NCBI RefSeq assembly: GCF_003597395.2
Contig: NC_133771.1
Location: 137,700,679 to 137,764,678 of the forward strand
DNA: 64,000 nucleotides
Direction of reading: 5' to 3'
From: Chelonoidis abingdonii
Lineage: Eukaryota > Chordata > Testudines > Testudinidae
The translations under genes were made by a program, and so were the position numbers. The notes under the pieces are model-generated. The model worked only from the letters and a program-made list of their open reading frames with translations, did no database searches and had not been told where the DNA came from. Within the stretch, counting starts at the first letter, position 1. Every line of letters starts with the position of its first letter. Below, in pieces: positions 49,896 through 61,329 of the stretch.

Positions 49896-50544
49896 TCGTT
49901 TGTCAGGACCTCATCTTCAAGGATAACGAGGACCTTTACAGAGTCCATGGTTTCAACTCACGTGCTGAGTTCTTTGCTGTGCAGTACTGCGCAGGCGGAT
50001 AGATGCAGTGGTTGGTATCTACCATATAAACAGAAGGTTACTCGTACGGGTCTTAACTTCTCTATGTCACCCCCTCATGGTATGCTCTGTGCTCGCTGTG
50101 GCGTCTGTGGATACTCTTGGTTCGCTCTGCGACTGAGACCGCAGCAGAGCAGTTGCTCCTCTACCCTTGTCGCTTTCAGGCTGGGTGCTCCTCACCAGCG
50201 CGTGCTGAGTGCGTGTGCAGAGCAGCATGACCTTTAAATAATCCTGCATGATGCCTTGATTGCCATGTGCGACTCTAGTTTGGCTGCTCAGATGTGACTA
50301 ACTCGAGCCTATGTTTGTTCGCCGATGAAAATGGGTTCTAGGACAAGATTCACATAAGCTCGCCTAGTGCAGAGACTCACCTCCGCTACTGGTCAGGCTC
50401 TGGAGAGAAGAGACTGCCAGTCTCCTAGTCGGACGCTCACACGTGCTGCAGAAATATGCGGGCAGTATATGTGATGCCTGCTACTGCCGCGACTTCCCTG
50501 TACCTTCTCCGGACTTTTGAGGCTTGTCACTAGAGTGCCTAGCC

Positions 50545-50750
50545 TCCTGAGGCCTGGCCTTGAGAAAAATTCGCCGTGTGGTCGCTTACCATCTGCATTC
50601 CCTGTGTGAGAAAGGCCCAGAAGGCTTAACTATGATCTGCCTGAAGCGGCTGCAGCAGAACTACCCCCCAGCTGAAAGCGGAGGGATTCTGGCCGAGGAC
50701 TTCAGGCAGGTTACGGGACTTGCTCAGTTGCGGGCGCGAGCGGTATCATG
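50545..50750 (+). pseudogene. Possible gag remnant with SCAN-like end
   Basis: The open frame reads LKRLQQNYPPAESGGILAED then FRQVTG. The pattern of a basic-aromatic helix followed by (I/V)xLAEDF resembles the end of the capsid/SCAN fold. SCAN domains of vertebrate zinc-finger proteins are thought to derive from Gmr1-like gag. The rest of gag is unreadable, so this is tentative. Confidence 0.3.
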
Positions 50751-51394
50751 AAGTATGGACGGATACCAGGGGAAATAGCACCACAGTGTCCAATCTGATA
50801 GTGACTCATCCATCTGCGCACCGAAAACTGGTGTGCGAACGGAGTTCCCGGAGTCGAGAAGAGATATGAGGTTTGTCATCAAACTGACTCACAATCGAGG
50901 GGATTACGCACGACCTTCATACCTGCGGGTAGCCTCGACTGTCACCTATGTATGGGTTGTTGCACTGTAGCAGTGCAGTGGCGAAGGACGGCGAGAGCTG
51001 ACCACCGCAGTTAAGGAAGAAGAACCCAGTTAACTAGGCAGCACTAAGCCCTAGAGCTCGTTAGAAGCGGCCACCAGGAGGAGCCCAGGTAGAAAAAGAG
51101 AGGGGCTGAGGCTTACCAGAGCCACAGAAAGTCAGAGAATGAGAGAGAAGAGGAATCTGAGGATTGACGCCCAACCAGCGACGGGGGAATGCATAGGCTC
51201 CATCTTAGATGTTATGCTGCTGGAATCGGGACATATAGCTGCACAAATGGATCCCGTGCCTGCATGAGCCAATGCAATGTACCTGGGAACTGGGCAGACC
51301 CTATGCTCTCACATATCACCTTTGTGTGGGTTCACTAACCCCACATGATGCTTATTACAACCTTGTAAAGCTAATGGGGTAGAGCATCACAGCA

Positions 51395-51924
51395 CTGCGT
51401 TGACTTCTGGGAGTGCTCATCACGCTTGTCTCGGGAGAGCTTGGAAGTGATAAGTAGCAGTTGGCTGCGGGCTAAGCTGTACGGGGTAACGCTCGCCCAT
51501 TGTCCATGGGACAGTTGGTTACTACCCCACCATCCCAGTAAAACTCGAAATTCAGGGGAACACTACTGAGGTAGCAGCAGGTGTAGTCCCTAAACTCCCA
51601 TACCCGGTGCTCCTAGGGAGGGACTTCCCAGGGTTTGGAAACTTACTCCCAGTAGGAGGATTGGAGGAAAAGGAGAACCCTGAAGTTAGTGAGGCCTCCA
51701 CAGTAGACTGTCAACCCCCGGTTTTCTCTGAAATATCTCCAGATTTATTTTCCATTCCCAGACATGGTAGAAAGTCGAAAAGGGAAAGGAGGGCAGCTAA
51801 GGCCTTGGGAACCCGAATACTGACTCAAAGCCAGAGGGTCGCTCTCCTAGGTAGGTGGACCCGAGCAGCTGAAAACGAGGCCACCCCGGAGGGAGAAGCA
51901 CCCGAGTCTGACCCCCCACCCTAG
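51395..51924 (+). pseudogene. Retrotransposon aspartic protease, broken
   Basis: Near 51396-51416 the sequence resembles the active-site block (Val-Asp, then Ser-Gly-Ser-Ala after a frame slip). Further on, one frame reads VKLEIQGNTTEVAAGVVPKL and then PYPVLLGRDFPGF (to about 51640). LLGRDF is the conserved C-terminal motif of retroelement proteases. A Glu/Pro-rich linker with a basic patch (RKSKRERRAAKA) follows to a stop at 51924. It is inactive because of frame breaks. Confidence 0.7.
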
Positions 51925-52048
51925 TGTTTCTGAACCAGTAGAGACAACAGAGACTGGGCCCCTAGATCTTGGGCAGATTAGTCCCGGAAGAGGAAATTTT
52001 GGACGAGACCAGGCCGAAGACCCAAGGTACAACAACATTAGAAAGGAA

Positions 52049-52918
52049 GTGACTGAAATAGATGGGGTCCCCGTGGAAGGGAAAACCCAGGGACCAGGAC
52101 CCTACTTCATAATGAAGAAGAATCTCTTATACCGGGTTGCACCAGTACAAGGGCATAACATACAGCAGATCCTAGTACCTCACAAACACCAGAATGCTAT
52201 ATTAAGTCTTGCTCACAGTCACCTTTTCGGGGGGCATTTGGGGGTAGAGAAGACCCTGGCACGAGTCCTACGACAGTTCTTCTGGCCCGGAGTACATGAA
52301 GAAGTACGGAGGTACTGTGCGTCCTGCCCAGAGTGTCAGCTCCACAGTCCCCGTCCCCACCTGAGGGCACCGTCAGTACCCCTTCCCATCATAAAGGTCC
52401 CCTTTGAGCGAATAGCCATGGACCTAGTGGGACCCCTGGAAAAGACGGCTCGGGATGACCAATATATACTTGTTGTTTTGGACTATGCTACGCGCTACCC
52501 AGAAACTGTCCCCCTGCGGAACACAGCCTCTAAAACAATAGCCAAAGAGCTAGTGGGGATCTTTGCCCAAGTGGGGCTACCAAAGGAGATATTAACAGAC
52601 CAAGGAACCCCATTTATGTCAAAACTAATGAAGGACCTCTGTATGCTGCTCCATATACATACCCTAAGAACTTCAGTCTACCATCCGCACACTGATGGAT
52701 TGGTAGAAAGGTTTAACCGAACCCTCAAGGCTATGATAAGGAAAGTGGTAAGTCGGGACAGAAAGAATTGGGATGCCCTACTACCCTACCTTATGTTCGC
52801 TATCCGGGAGGTACCTGAGGCCTCAACTGGGTTTCCCCCCCTTCGAGTTATTATACGGGCGTCACCCCCGTGGCATACTAGACATCGCCAAACAGATCTG
52901 GGAAGAGGAACCCAATGA
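52049..52918 (+). pseudogene. Retrotransposon integrase core, one open frame
   Basis: The frame is 289 residues long. It has a zinc-binding H2C2 region (His58/His63 with Cys93/Cys96), then the DD35E catalytic triad: Asp125 in IAMDLVGP, Asp184 in LTDQGTPF and Glu220 in GLVERFNR, with exactly 35 residues between the last two. It would insert the element's cDNA into the genome. Near 52850 the frame shifts; the next frame carries on as FELLYGRHPRG. Being intact over 290 codons while its neighbours are shredded is striking. Confidence 0.9.
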
Positions 52919-53270
52919 GGGGAGAAATATAATAGAACATGTAATACAGATGCGAGACCGGATAGCCCGTGTCACCCCTATTGTACGGGAACATTTGGAA
53001 AAGGCACAGGAGGCCCAGAGAACCTATTACATCGCCAAGGCAAGTCCGACCCAGTCCAACCAGGGATCGGGTGATGGTTTGGTACCACAGCAGGAAAGCA
53101 AGCATTCTGGCCATATGGCAGGGACTTAGTGCAGGTGTTGAACCATGGGAAACTAACTTACAAGGTGCGGCAGCAGGACGTCCGAAAACAAGAACAGGTT
53201 TATCACATCAACCTCTTGAAATCTTGGCGCATGCACAAGAGGCGTGCAATAAGTGCCAAAAAGACCTAAC
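52840..53270 (+). pseudogene. Integrase C-terminal tail, frameshifted
   Basis: Continues from the integrase in other frames: ARVTPIVREHLEKAQEAQRT, then a stretch resembling GDRVMV, LAIWQGPY, YKVRQQDVRKQEQVYHINLL. This is the GPY/F-type C-terminal module that follows gypsy integrases. At least two frame changes occur. Confidence 0.7.
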
Positions 53271-53289
53271 AGGAACAAGCCTTCCAACA

Positions 53290-54110
53290 GTGTGAGCAGT
53301 GCTCCTGATTTAACCCCAGACCGAGAAAATGGAGGTGCTGAGAGTGATCTTTCCGGAACCAAGGTGGTTTCCGCGACAAAACCGGGTCGAACAAACCGAG
53401 ACGTATCACCACATCGTCACGAAATCCTGGGGCGCAGAATAATCAGTGAGGTCCATCGGCGTGCCAGCGGCCCCGAAAGGGAAGGAAATAAATGCCGAAG
53501 TAAAAAAAAACTGATGGAGTTGCGATCATCGGAGAATCCCACAGTCGCTGATCCCAGCCTAATCGGCGCTGGTGCCCAAACTTGTGGCCACACAAGGTTT
53601 GGCAATGACTTCGAGCCGACTAAATGAAGTATCCCAGTTTGACGCGTACGCCTACTCACCTTAATGAGCTAGTGGAGGCACTTGCGCTGGGTAATGCCCG
53701 ATATTTGATACTCTCGACTTGACAAACAGGGCACGGCAATTCCGCCTCTGCGGAAGAGCGCAAAGGAAAACGCGTTCTCTTACACCAGAGGGTCTTTTTC
53801 AATTTGCTGTCCATCCCTTTGGACTACATGGCGGCCCCAGCTACCTTCCTCAGCGCCTCGATGGATAAGCTATTACGCCCGCATAACGTTATGACTGCTG
53901 CCTACTTGGACGAATCGGTACATTTCACCCAGAATGGCGGAAAGTCAACCTAGAGAAGGTGGAGGCAGTCCTTGATACCTTCAAGGCAAGCTGGCCTTAA
54001 CAGCAACTCTGGCAAGTGTGCTGGTAGGGTTTAACGAGCAGGCAAATTGATCTGGTACATTGGGAAAGGCTGGTAAACCCAATGTGAAACAATGTTGAGG
54101 CCATCCAGGA
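53290..54110 (+). pseudogene. Reverse transcriptase remnant, downstream of integrase
   Basis: Broken in many frames but recognisable: TYHHIVT near 53400, LNEVSQFDAY near 53620-53645, LTPEGLFQFAVHPFGLHG at 53776-53835, and AAYLDE at about 53897-53914 where the catalytic YxDD box is expected. The second Asp reads as Glu. Positions relative to the integrase show that RT lies after it. Confidence 0.8.
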
Positions 54111-54319
54111 AATTGCCACGACCACGTCCAGAAAAAGTCCGGGCATTCCTAGTGCGTTAGTGGGGTATTACCGTATGATTTTATGCCCCCACACTGTTGC
54201 ACAAAGGCGAAGCCCCCTGACTGACCTAGTAAAGCTCGTGGACCTGATCTGCTGGGTGGTCTGACGCAGCAGAGGAAGCATTCACAACTAGGCTGCGCCT
54301 CTGCAGCTAACCCTGTCCT

Positions 54320-54600
54320 AATAGCCCCTGATTCACCAGAATTTATCCTGTAGACAATGCATCGGAAGTAGGGCTGGGGCCGTTCTATCACGCATGGTGT
54401 GGGAGGAGGAAACCAAATTCTCTACCTTCAGTATGAACCTCCTTCCGAGGCGAACAAAATTGTCAGTGGTGGAGGTAGTGCCTTGCCGTAAATGGGCCAT
54501 GCGGAAGCATTGCGCTACTACTTTGCGTTGGGCGCAGTTTGTCTCGTGATCTGACCATGCTCCTCCAATGATGCAGTGGGAACAAGGAGTAGAACACAAG
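54320..54600 (+). pseudogene. RNase H remnant
   Basis: Reads as PEFIL followed, after frame slips, by a TDASEVGLG-like block at 54340-54380. LPRRTKLSVVEVVPC and KWAMR..LRYY-like residues follow at 54440-54530, and SDHAP near 54555. These are the landmarks of gypsy RNase H. Inactive. Confidence 0.7.
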
Positions 54601-54752
54601 AGGACTAGTGTGCGTTCTTATCTCCTTCAACCTTTCCAGTTCCGTGGCAACCAGAGCAGGAGCTCATCATGGCATGCGATGGCTTGTCACTGTGCAATGT
54701 CTGGTCTTCCAACGCTGCCCAACCCTTGGTGTTGAGCAGGGGGTCAGGGATA

Positions 54753-55408
54753 TGTGACAGCACCAGGCACAGTGGGGTGCAGGAGTTGCGTAAGGGCAAT
54801 AACGGTCACTGGTGAGTTAGTTTTCTGTTTCCCTGAGTGACCAGCAGCAGGGTCTGCACTAGAGTAGTCAGGAACTTGCTAGAACCATTAAGGCAGACAG
54901 GACTGATAGAATCCTGCAGCCAATAAGGAAGGCGTACATCATGGGCAATCGGTTTTTAAAAGGAGCTTCTCAGTTGTCAGAACGGGGGAGCAGCAGGAGA
55001 GGAAGTTGCGTGTGAGGCGAGCTGGGAACAAGAGACACAAAGGAGCTGAGACTGCAGAGGGTGTGCTGTTGGAGGACTTAAGGAGTACTAGATTATCAGA
55101 CACCAGGAGGAAGTACCTGTGTGTGAATGATAAAGAAGGTTGTTTGGAGGAAGGCCTTGGGGACAGTAGCCCAGGGACGGATGTGGCTGTCAAACACAGC
55201 TGTTACAAGAGGCACTATAGACAGTCTTGCAAATCCAAGGGCCCTTGGCTGGAACCAGAGTAGAAGGCGGCCCCGGTCCCGCCCAACACCTCCCAACTCC
55301 TGATCAGACACAGGAGGAGTTGATCCAGACTGTGGGGGAGATCACTGAGGTGAGCAAATCTGCCAATAAGCGCAGGACTCACCAAGGTAGAGGAGGAACT
55401 TTGTCACA
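54753..55408 (+). repeat. 3' LTR
   Basis: 656 bp from TGTGACAGCACC to TTTGTCACA. A polypurine-like GAGCAGGGGGTCAGGGA lies just before it (54734-54750). Shares long blocks with the 5' LTR. Confidence 0.85.
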
Positions 55409-55711
55409 GTATGTAAAGACTTCTCTATCTCAGGTTACCACTTCAGTATGACCTTGCCTCATACAGTGGCACTACAGTCACTAGCTTTCGAGTTCAAGAC
55501 TATTGACTAGCTAGGAAGGTAAGAATGCAAAACTATTTGAGGCTAAATGAAACTGTTTCAGCTACAGTAACCTGATTGTATTTGGTAATCCAAGGGTGTA
55601 ATTAGAATTTAAAAAATGAGACAGCAAGATAGACAATTACACAGCTGTGAAAAACAAGCCTGTACACATTTCAAAGGGATCTGATAGTTTGTGATGTCAT
55701 TACACACAATA

Positions 55712-55799
55712 GGCCTGATTCAGAAACCCTTACTCAGACAGATTAATACTTTCTTCAATGGGACTACTCAGTATGAATAAAGGGTGGTAGAATCAGGCC
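55712..55799. repeat. Short palindromic MITE-like repeat
   Basis: GGCCTGATTCAGAAACCCTT opposite AAAGGGTGGTAGAATCAGGC, with TTCAATGGGACTACTCAGTA in the middle. A near-palindromic 88-bp unit. Confidence 0.55.
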
Positions 55800-56449
55800 C
55801 AATACGTCTATACTCAACAGCATTCCTGTGCTGTATTTCATCCATTTAATAAACAGCATACAATTTTAACAAGGAACTACTGAATTTTTTATATAGGAAA
55901 TAGCTTTCCACCAGCCCTCTGGTTTGTTTCTTGTTTAAGTTTTAATTTATTAGATATTTACAGAAAATGTTTATTATTAAACATTTATACTGTGGTAATA
56001 CCTAAAAGTCTCAATCAGGTCAGAGCCCTACTGTATTAGTCAAATTCTGAACAGTTATAGACTACCATACTGAGAGGGATTTGGCACTGGGGTGACTTGT
56101 CAGTCAGTACACAATTCATTTATGTATTAAAATAATAAAAACACCGTATTTCACAGTAGTAATATCACAGCTGTGAAATAAGACATTTCTTAAAGCTTGT
56201 TTGGCTACAGTACATGAGATTCTTAAAAGTGTTTAAATATCTATGAAGCATGGTTTGTGACACAAAACTCATCTGAAGAGGATCTTTACATAAGTTATAC
56301 CTAAAACAAGTAACCTACATGAAATACAATTTATGTTGTTTTTTTTTAAAAAAATAGTAACGTCATTTGGCACTCAAATTAAGAACAGATATTTTTTTAA
56401 AAATATTACCGAAGTGAGATTGGACAACCCTGAAGGATAGTCATGATCT

Positions 56450-56640
56450 CTTGAGTTTTAACTCGCTCTGCCACTGACTTAGATAAGTCATGTGAACTCT
56501 TTGCATATCAGTTTTTCCATCTGCAAAACAAGAACAGATTTTCCTGTCTACCTCACGGAGGTGGATTGAAGATTATTTAATGTCTGTATGGCATTTTACA
56601 TATTTAAAGTGCTATGCAAATAATTATTTCTATCCTTCAG
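56450..56640 (+). repeat. MIR-type SINE
   Basis: CTCTGCCACTGACTTAGATA, then CATATCAGTTTTTCCATCTG and CTACCTCACGGAGGTGGATT, then AAAGTGCTATGCAAATAATT. Near full-length. Confidence 0.8.
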
Positions 56641-58146
56641 AAATCTATTTCAGACCATTGTATCTCCAGAGTTCGTATTCTATTATATATGTATATAGTA
56701 TTCAATATTTGAAAGTATTTATCGATTTTTCTTTCTGTCTGAACACTACTGTATCTTCCACAGTTTAGGAAAATGCTTATGAAATTAGATGAGACAAATT
56801 TACTCATAGCACACAGAGGGAGGATGTGTAATGCAATTCATTGTTTTTCCCTGTACTGGTGTGCATTGAAAATGGACAAATCAGAGGAACAAAAATGTGC
56901 AAATAATTTCCCTTTAAATGACTCCACCTTACCAAGCAAAAGCCTTCAACACACATTCAAAAGCTGCACCTTCAAAAACACCAGAAAATGGGAATTAAAA
57001 GATGAAAGCGACCAGCTGTACAAATCCTCTCACACAACACAACTCGCTTTAGAACACAAGTAATGTATACAAATTTCATCTATAGTCAAAAGGCAGATAG
57101 CAAAATCCATCAAATTCAATCCAACATACAAATTTTGCCAGGCAACTAACATATTAATTTAAATTAAGGGGCAAGGTATGCAATGCAGCTTCACTATACA
57201 CAAATATAAAGAAACAGATATTTCCAGTGGAATTATATCTGATTGCTATAGCATTAAATCCTTATGCCATCAGTTGCATTGTACTGAAAGAGCATGTGCA
57301 GCCAAGTTCTTCTTGAAAAAATGTGCTAAAGGGGTGCCAAGCTAACTTGACTGGTTTCTTTTTGAAGCTATTACAGTTATTTAAAGTAATTGGAATAATG
57401 GAGGCAGCGATACTAATGCAAAACTAACATTAATAACATAAACACACTGGGCTGATATTTTACTAATTGACAAACTTATTTTGTACCGATTCCAACAGTT
57501 TAATGATCACTTCATTGCCAGTAGGACAGAGTACAGATAGACTAAATTTATTTATTTATTCATTCCCTCTGAACAGCTATGCTGCTGAACTGAAGTGTCA
57601 CAATAGAATGGGATCCTCAAGGAATAAACTCTATACTTATTTATGAGTAGGTTTTTCTATGGTGCTCATTGTATTATCTGACAACTCCAGCAATATTAAT
57701 AAATGTATTCTAACACCGCAGTGAGACAATACTCCTACAATGCTATCCTATTTTGTTATTCTCTTGATTAAGAAATTAGAAAATGTTGTATTATGCAATA
57801 CATAAATAACACATGCCTTATCCAATTAATCCCACAACCCCAGAACCCTTAGGGCCCTGCAGCTATGCCACCTTGTGCTGTGCTCTTGACAGGTCGCACA
57901 AACTACACAGGGTCAGATCATCTCAGTACATTTCTGGGAAGACCTCCACAAACACATAATAGGAAATGGTGATGAGAAGTAGCTGACATTCATCCACAAA
58001 AGTCAGAACTGAATGCAAGGCTGACTCGGCTCAAACAAATCTGAGGCTCACAGCAAACATGAGGCTCACTGGGGGCAACACATTGAAGGATTTTGAGGTA
58101 TCTGTAAAGCATCCAGAACTGAGGTGTGTGATTGTGAAGGGAGTTA

Positions 58147-58428
58147 GGACTTGTCAACGAGGGTAAAGTTGTACCAATGTAAGGTAAGATGTGAATTTAA
58201 ACAGCTATAGTTATACTGGTACAATTCCTAGTATGGACACGCTTACTTTGGTATAAGCATGCTTTTTTCCAATTTAATTTATGTTGCTTTGGAAGTGATT
58301 TAAGCTAAATTGAAAAAAGACATTCTTATTTCAGGATAATATGATCCACAAAAGGACTTATCCTGGTTTAACTATATCAGTATAATTTTACTGGTACAAC
58401 TGTAAAGTTTTCCTATGTAGGCAAGCCC
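58147..58428. mobile_element. Harbinger-like MITE
   Basis: The left end GGACTTGTCAACGAGGGTAA and the inverse of the right end (GGGCTTGCCTACATAGGAAA) match imperfectly. TTA on the left and TTC on the right may be a worn 3-bp duplication. AT-rich interior with TACTGGTACAA words in both orientations. Confidence 0.6.
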
Positions 58429-59274
58429 TTCGAAAATCATGGATGAAAGTATTCTGTTAAATAGGAGAAGGAGGAATCTACAAGGTGCTGCCACATAAGG
58501 CTGCAATAAAGGGGAAGGCACTTTGATTGTCCAGGGTGCTTGGTTATCCTCACAAAATTCTCAGTGAACGTGAAGCAGATTGTACTCTTCATCATCATGT
58601 CTCACTGTAGCATGACAACTAAATATAGTAGCATTTCATTATGGCCCTACTGGAAAGTCCTTCCTCTCCAAAAATACTCATAAGGGCCCTACAGTGCAAG
58701 TTTGACACAGCTATCTGAAATGGCCTTGACTGAAACAATGGCCCATCATTTTGCTATCTAAACGCCCTCTACCCAGTTCAAACTGATATAGATGTTATCA
58801 TTTCCTGTCCTAAATGTTTGTCCAATGTAGTCAAGTGCCAATAAACAGGTACTGCATTTTCACCTCAAGGGTAAAAGTGCTTTGAGGTTCTTTGGGAAAA
58901 AAGTGCAATATACTTATTATGTCTTTCAAGGTAGGTCAATCAATTTCAAAGGAGTGATATATACTGAATAGATTGTGTGTTCCCCAAAGATATTAAATGT
59001 TCTTACTAATTTTTTTAAATTTTTGTATAACTAACACATCTGGATTAGATTTTTAAATAGAAATTCATACACACAGACACACCCTACACGCACCCTCTGT
59101 AACATACTCATGGAAGGTGAGGGAAAGCCTTTTGTTGGTTCTCATTATGTATTGAAATAAAAAGATTAAAATTAATAAGCACATTTGCAAGAAACAGAAT
59201 CATTGAGCATAAACAAAAGCAAACTCTCTTGGTCACTAATTGAATCACATAATTTGTATAGAAAAAACACATAC

Positions 59275-59663
59275 CTGGAATGAGAGGATATTTCACTGAG
59301 GTCTCCCATGCTACCTTCAGCTGTATGACTGCTAGAAATGGCAGAAGCATAGCTATGTACAGCATAAATTTTAGCTTGTTCATCATCTTGCCCAGGAGTT
59401 TCAGAAGATTCAGTCCACTGCTCAGCCCGACTACGCACCCCAGACCTGCTGCCGGCAAGATGTAAAGGGGCCATAAGAGGAGCAGGCATACAAGGAGCTG
59501 TATCAATTCCACTGTCAGTAGAAGCCCCTTTAATATATGTTAATCCAAGCAATTCAGGGTCCATCAGGTCTCCGGAGCCAAAGTGCTTTTCATCACTATT
59601 GCTCGATGTATTACTGGACAGGGTATTACTGCTGGAGTGACTGGAACAGTTTTTGTCTCCAAT
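59275..59663 (-). CDS. SIPA1L1: SIPA1L1 coding exon with DSGIDT degron
   Basis: This 389-bp exon starts in phase 0 after a T-rich acceptor (TTTTAAG) and ends TTCCAG|GTATGT in phase 2. It encodes 129 codons starting IGDKNCSSHSSSNTLSS, with HFGSGDLMDPELLGLTYIKG and ending SEISSHS; the split Ser continues in the next exon. The segment is strongly Ser-rich and probably disordered. Positions 59499-59516 encode DSGIDT, which fits the DSGxxS/T phosphodegron. In mammalian SPAR this motif is read by the beta-TrCP ubiquitin ligase after Plk2 phosphorylation, leading to activity-dependent loss of the protein from synapses. That role is known for the family; here only the motif is seen. The open minus-strand frame continues past the splice donor into the intron, but the donor and the next exon fit better. 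Confidence 0.93.
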
Positions 59664-59918
59664 CTTAAAAAAAAAAGTTTATAAATAATATTTACTTCTG
59701 TTTAATGTCACTTAATTTTCTTTATTCAAAGGTCATTTAGCCTGCATTTAATACTTTTCACAGCATCATTGAATACAAACACCAAATACAAAAGAAACTA
59801 AATGTGCAACCAGCTTCTATAAAGTGAAGTGAACTGCACAATTGGCTAGGTGCATTATGGGACTTTTCTTTCCTCCAAAATAAGCCTATTGTGTGGGTAG
59901 GTACAATAGACTTTAGAC

Positions 59919-60227
59919 CAGGGGTCGGCAACCTTTCAGAAGTGGTGTGCTGAGTCTTCATTTATTCACTCTAATTTAAGGTTTTGCGAGTCAGTAATAC
60001 ATTTAAACGTTTTTAGGTCTCTTTCTATAAGTCTATAATACATAACTAAACTATTATTGTATGTAAAGTAAATAAGGTTTTTTAAATGTTTAAGAAGCTT
60101 CATTTAAAATTAAATTAAAATGCAGAGCCCCCCGGACCGATGGCCAGGACCCAGACAGCGTGAGTACCACTGAAAAATCAGCTTGTGTGCTGCCTTTGGC
60201 ACGCGTGCCATAGGTTGCCTATCCCTG
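59919..60227. mobile_element. hAT (Charlie-like) MITE
   Basis: Ends CAGGGGTCGGCAACC and GGTTGCCTATCCCTG, 309 bp. Flanks CTTTAGAC (59911-59918) and CTTTAGGC (60228-60235) are an 8-bp duplication with one difference. Confidence 0.88.
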
Positions 60228-61329
60228 CTTTAGGCCATTGGTTTGATCTCGTATGGAAAATCCCACGTTCACATTTAAATTCTTTGATTCTGACATGCTT
60301 GCATCCATAAACTGTCATTTGTGGATAGTTAAAATGAACAACAAACCACTGAATTGGGTTCTATTGGAGTTCTGGAGAACAATGGAGATTGAATTACTGA
60401 TATCCTCTCTCAGAGTAGATGAACTATCCAGTTTATTGGATCAGGTGCAGCATGAATGACTACTTGAAATGAAGGCAAGTGGAATGTGTGTACCAGATAA
60501 AAGTGACTTGACCCTCTGGGGGTTCAAACTCAGTATGACCACTGGACTAGAAGAACTGTGTCAGACAGTTGCATAAGTAGAAATTTTGAGATTTTACAAA
60601 GAGCTGAATTCATTTACCTGTGAGGCAAGACAGCCAGGACCAAGCCAGATGAAGCTTAGGTAAGAAGTGAAGTGGGAGGGTAGACTACTATCTTTAATTA
60701 GATTCCCCTTCCAGCAGATGTATATGAGGATAATAATTTCTTATACACCAAGCTGTAAGAGGTAGCCCTTTTCAAAAGGCTGCCTCACCTAACTGCACAT
60801 TGAGAATTAAAAAGTCTCAGGGTCTGTTTGAAAAGTTGCTACAAAAAGAGGGGGTTTAAGTGCATTACTAACCTTTTGGAGATGGTTTTCAACTTCACTA
60901 TTAGGGAACTAGATGCTGGAAATGCAAATGAACATGTTTCTAGAGATCGGATGCGCTAGGATTTGCTAGAGAGTTGTCTAGTGCAGAGGTGCTTTAGTTT
61001 GGACTACAAATGCAACATGGCATCAAAGAGGAAAGAAACCATTAGGAAGGAAGGAAGCCTTCAGGAAGAAAAAAAAACCAGGAAGAAGAGATGTAAGTAT
61101 CAGTCCCAGCAAAAGCTTCCTTCAGGCTGCTCTAGTTTATAATAAGTACCTGCTTGGCACTGGAACTGGCACAGAGAATTGGGGTGAGCTGGAAAACAGC
61201 TGGCACCTTTGCATGCTCTCCTCTTGAGCTATACCAAGCAAACTTCAACTACAGCTCAGAGTCGTGTATTTCCATGTGTCAAGGCCACTCTTCATAGGGA
61301 ATCTCAATGTGACCTTAACAGAGACCAAT

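Larger units (their letters stand above)
49239..55408 (+). mobile_element. Ty3/gypsy-class LTR retrotransposon, Gmr1-like order
   Basis: A full-length element of about 6.2 kb. The left LTR begins TGTGACA and the right LTR ends TGTCACA, and GTAT flanks both sides (49235-49238 and 55409-55412), a 4-bp duplication. The internal order is decayed gag, protease (about 51395-51680), integrase (52049 to about 53270), reverse transcriptase (about 53290-54100), RNase H (about 54330-54600), polypurine tract, LTR. Integrase before RT is unusual for this class and known for Gmr1-like elements. All frames are broken apart from the integrase core. Confidence 0.85.
46642..59274 (-). other. SIPA1L1: SIPA1L1 intron with LTR retrotransposon
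   Basis: Intron of 12.6 kb. Contents: MIR-like SINE (47195-47395), poly(A) with TA repeats (47572-47675), an unclassified purine-rich repeat (about 48000-49234), the gypsy-class element (49239-55408), a palindromic MITE (55712-55799), a MIR (56450-56640) and a Harbinger-like MITE (58147-58428). The stretch 56650-58140 shows nothing I recognise. Confidence 0.8.

Noticed and set aside
59108..59512. Minus-strand open frame of 134 codons over a SIPA1L1 exon
   Set aside because: Shadow frame; the other minus frame gives the SIPA1L1 sequence with correct splice sites.
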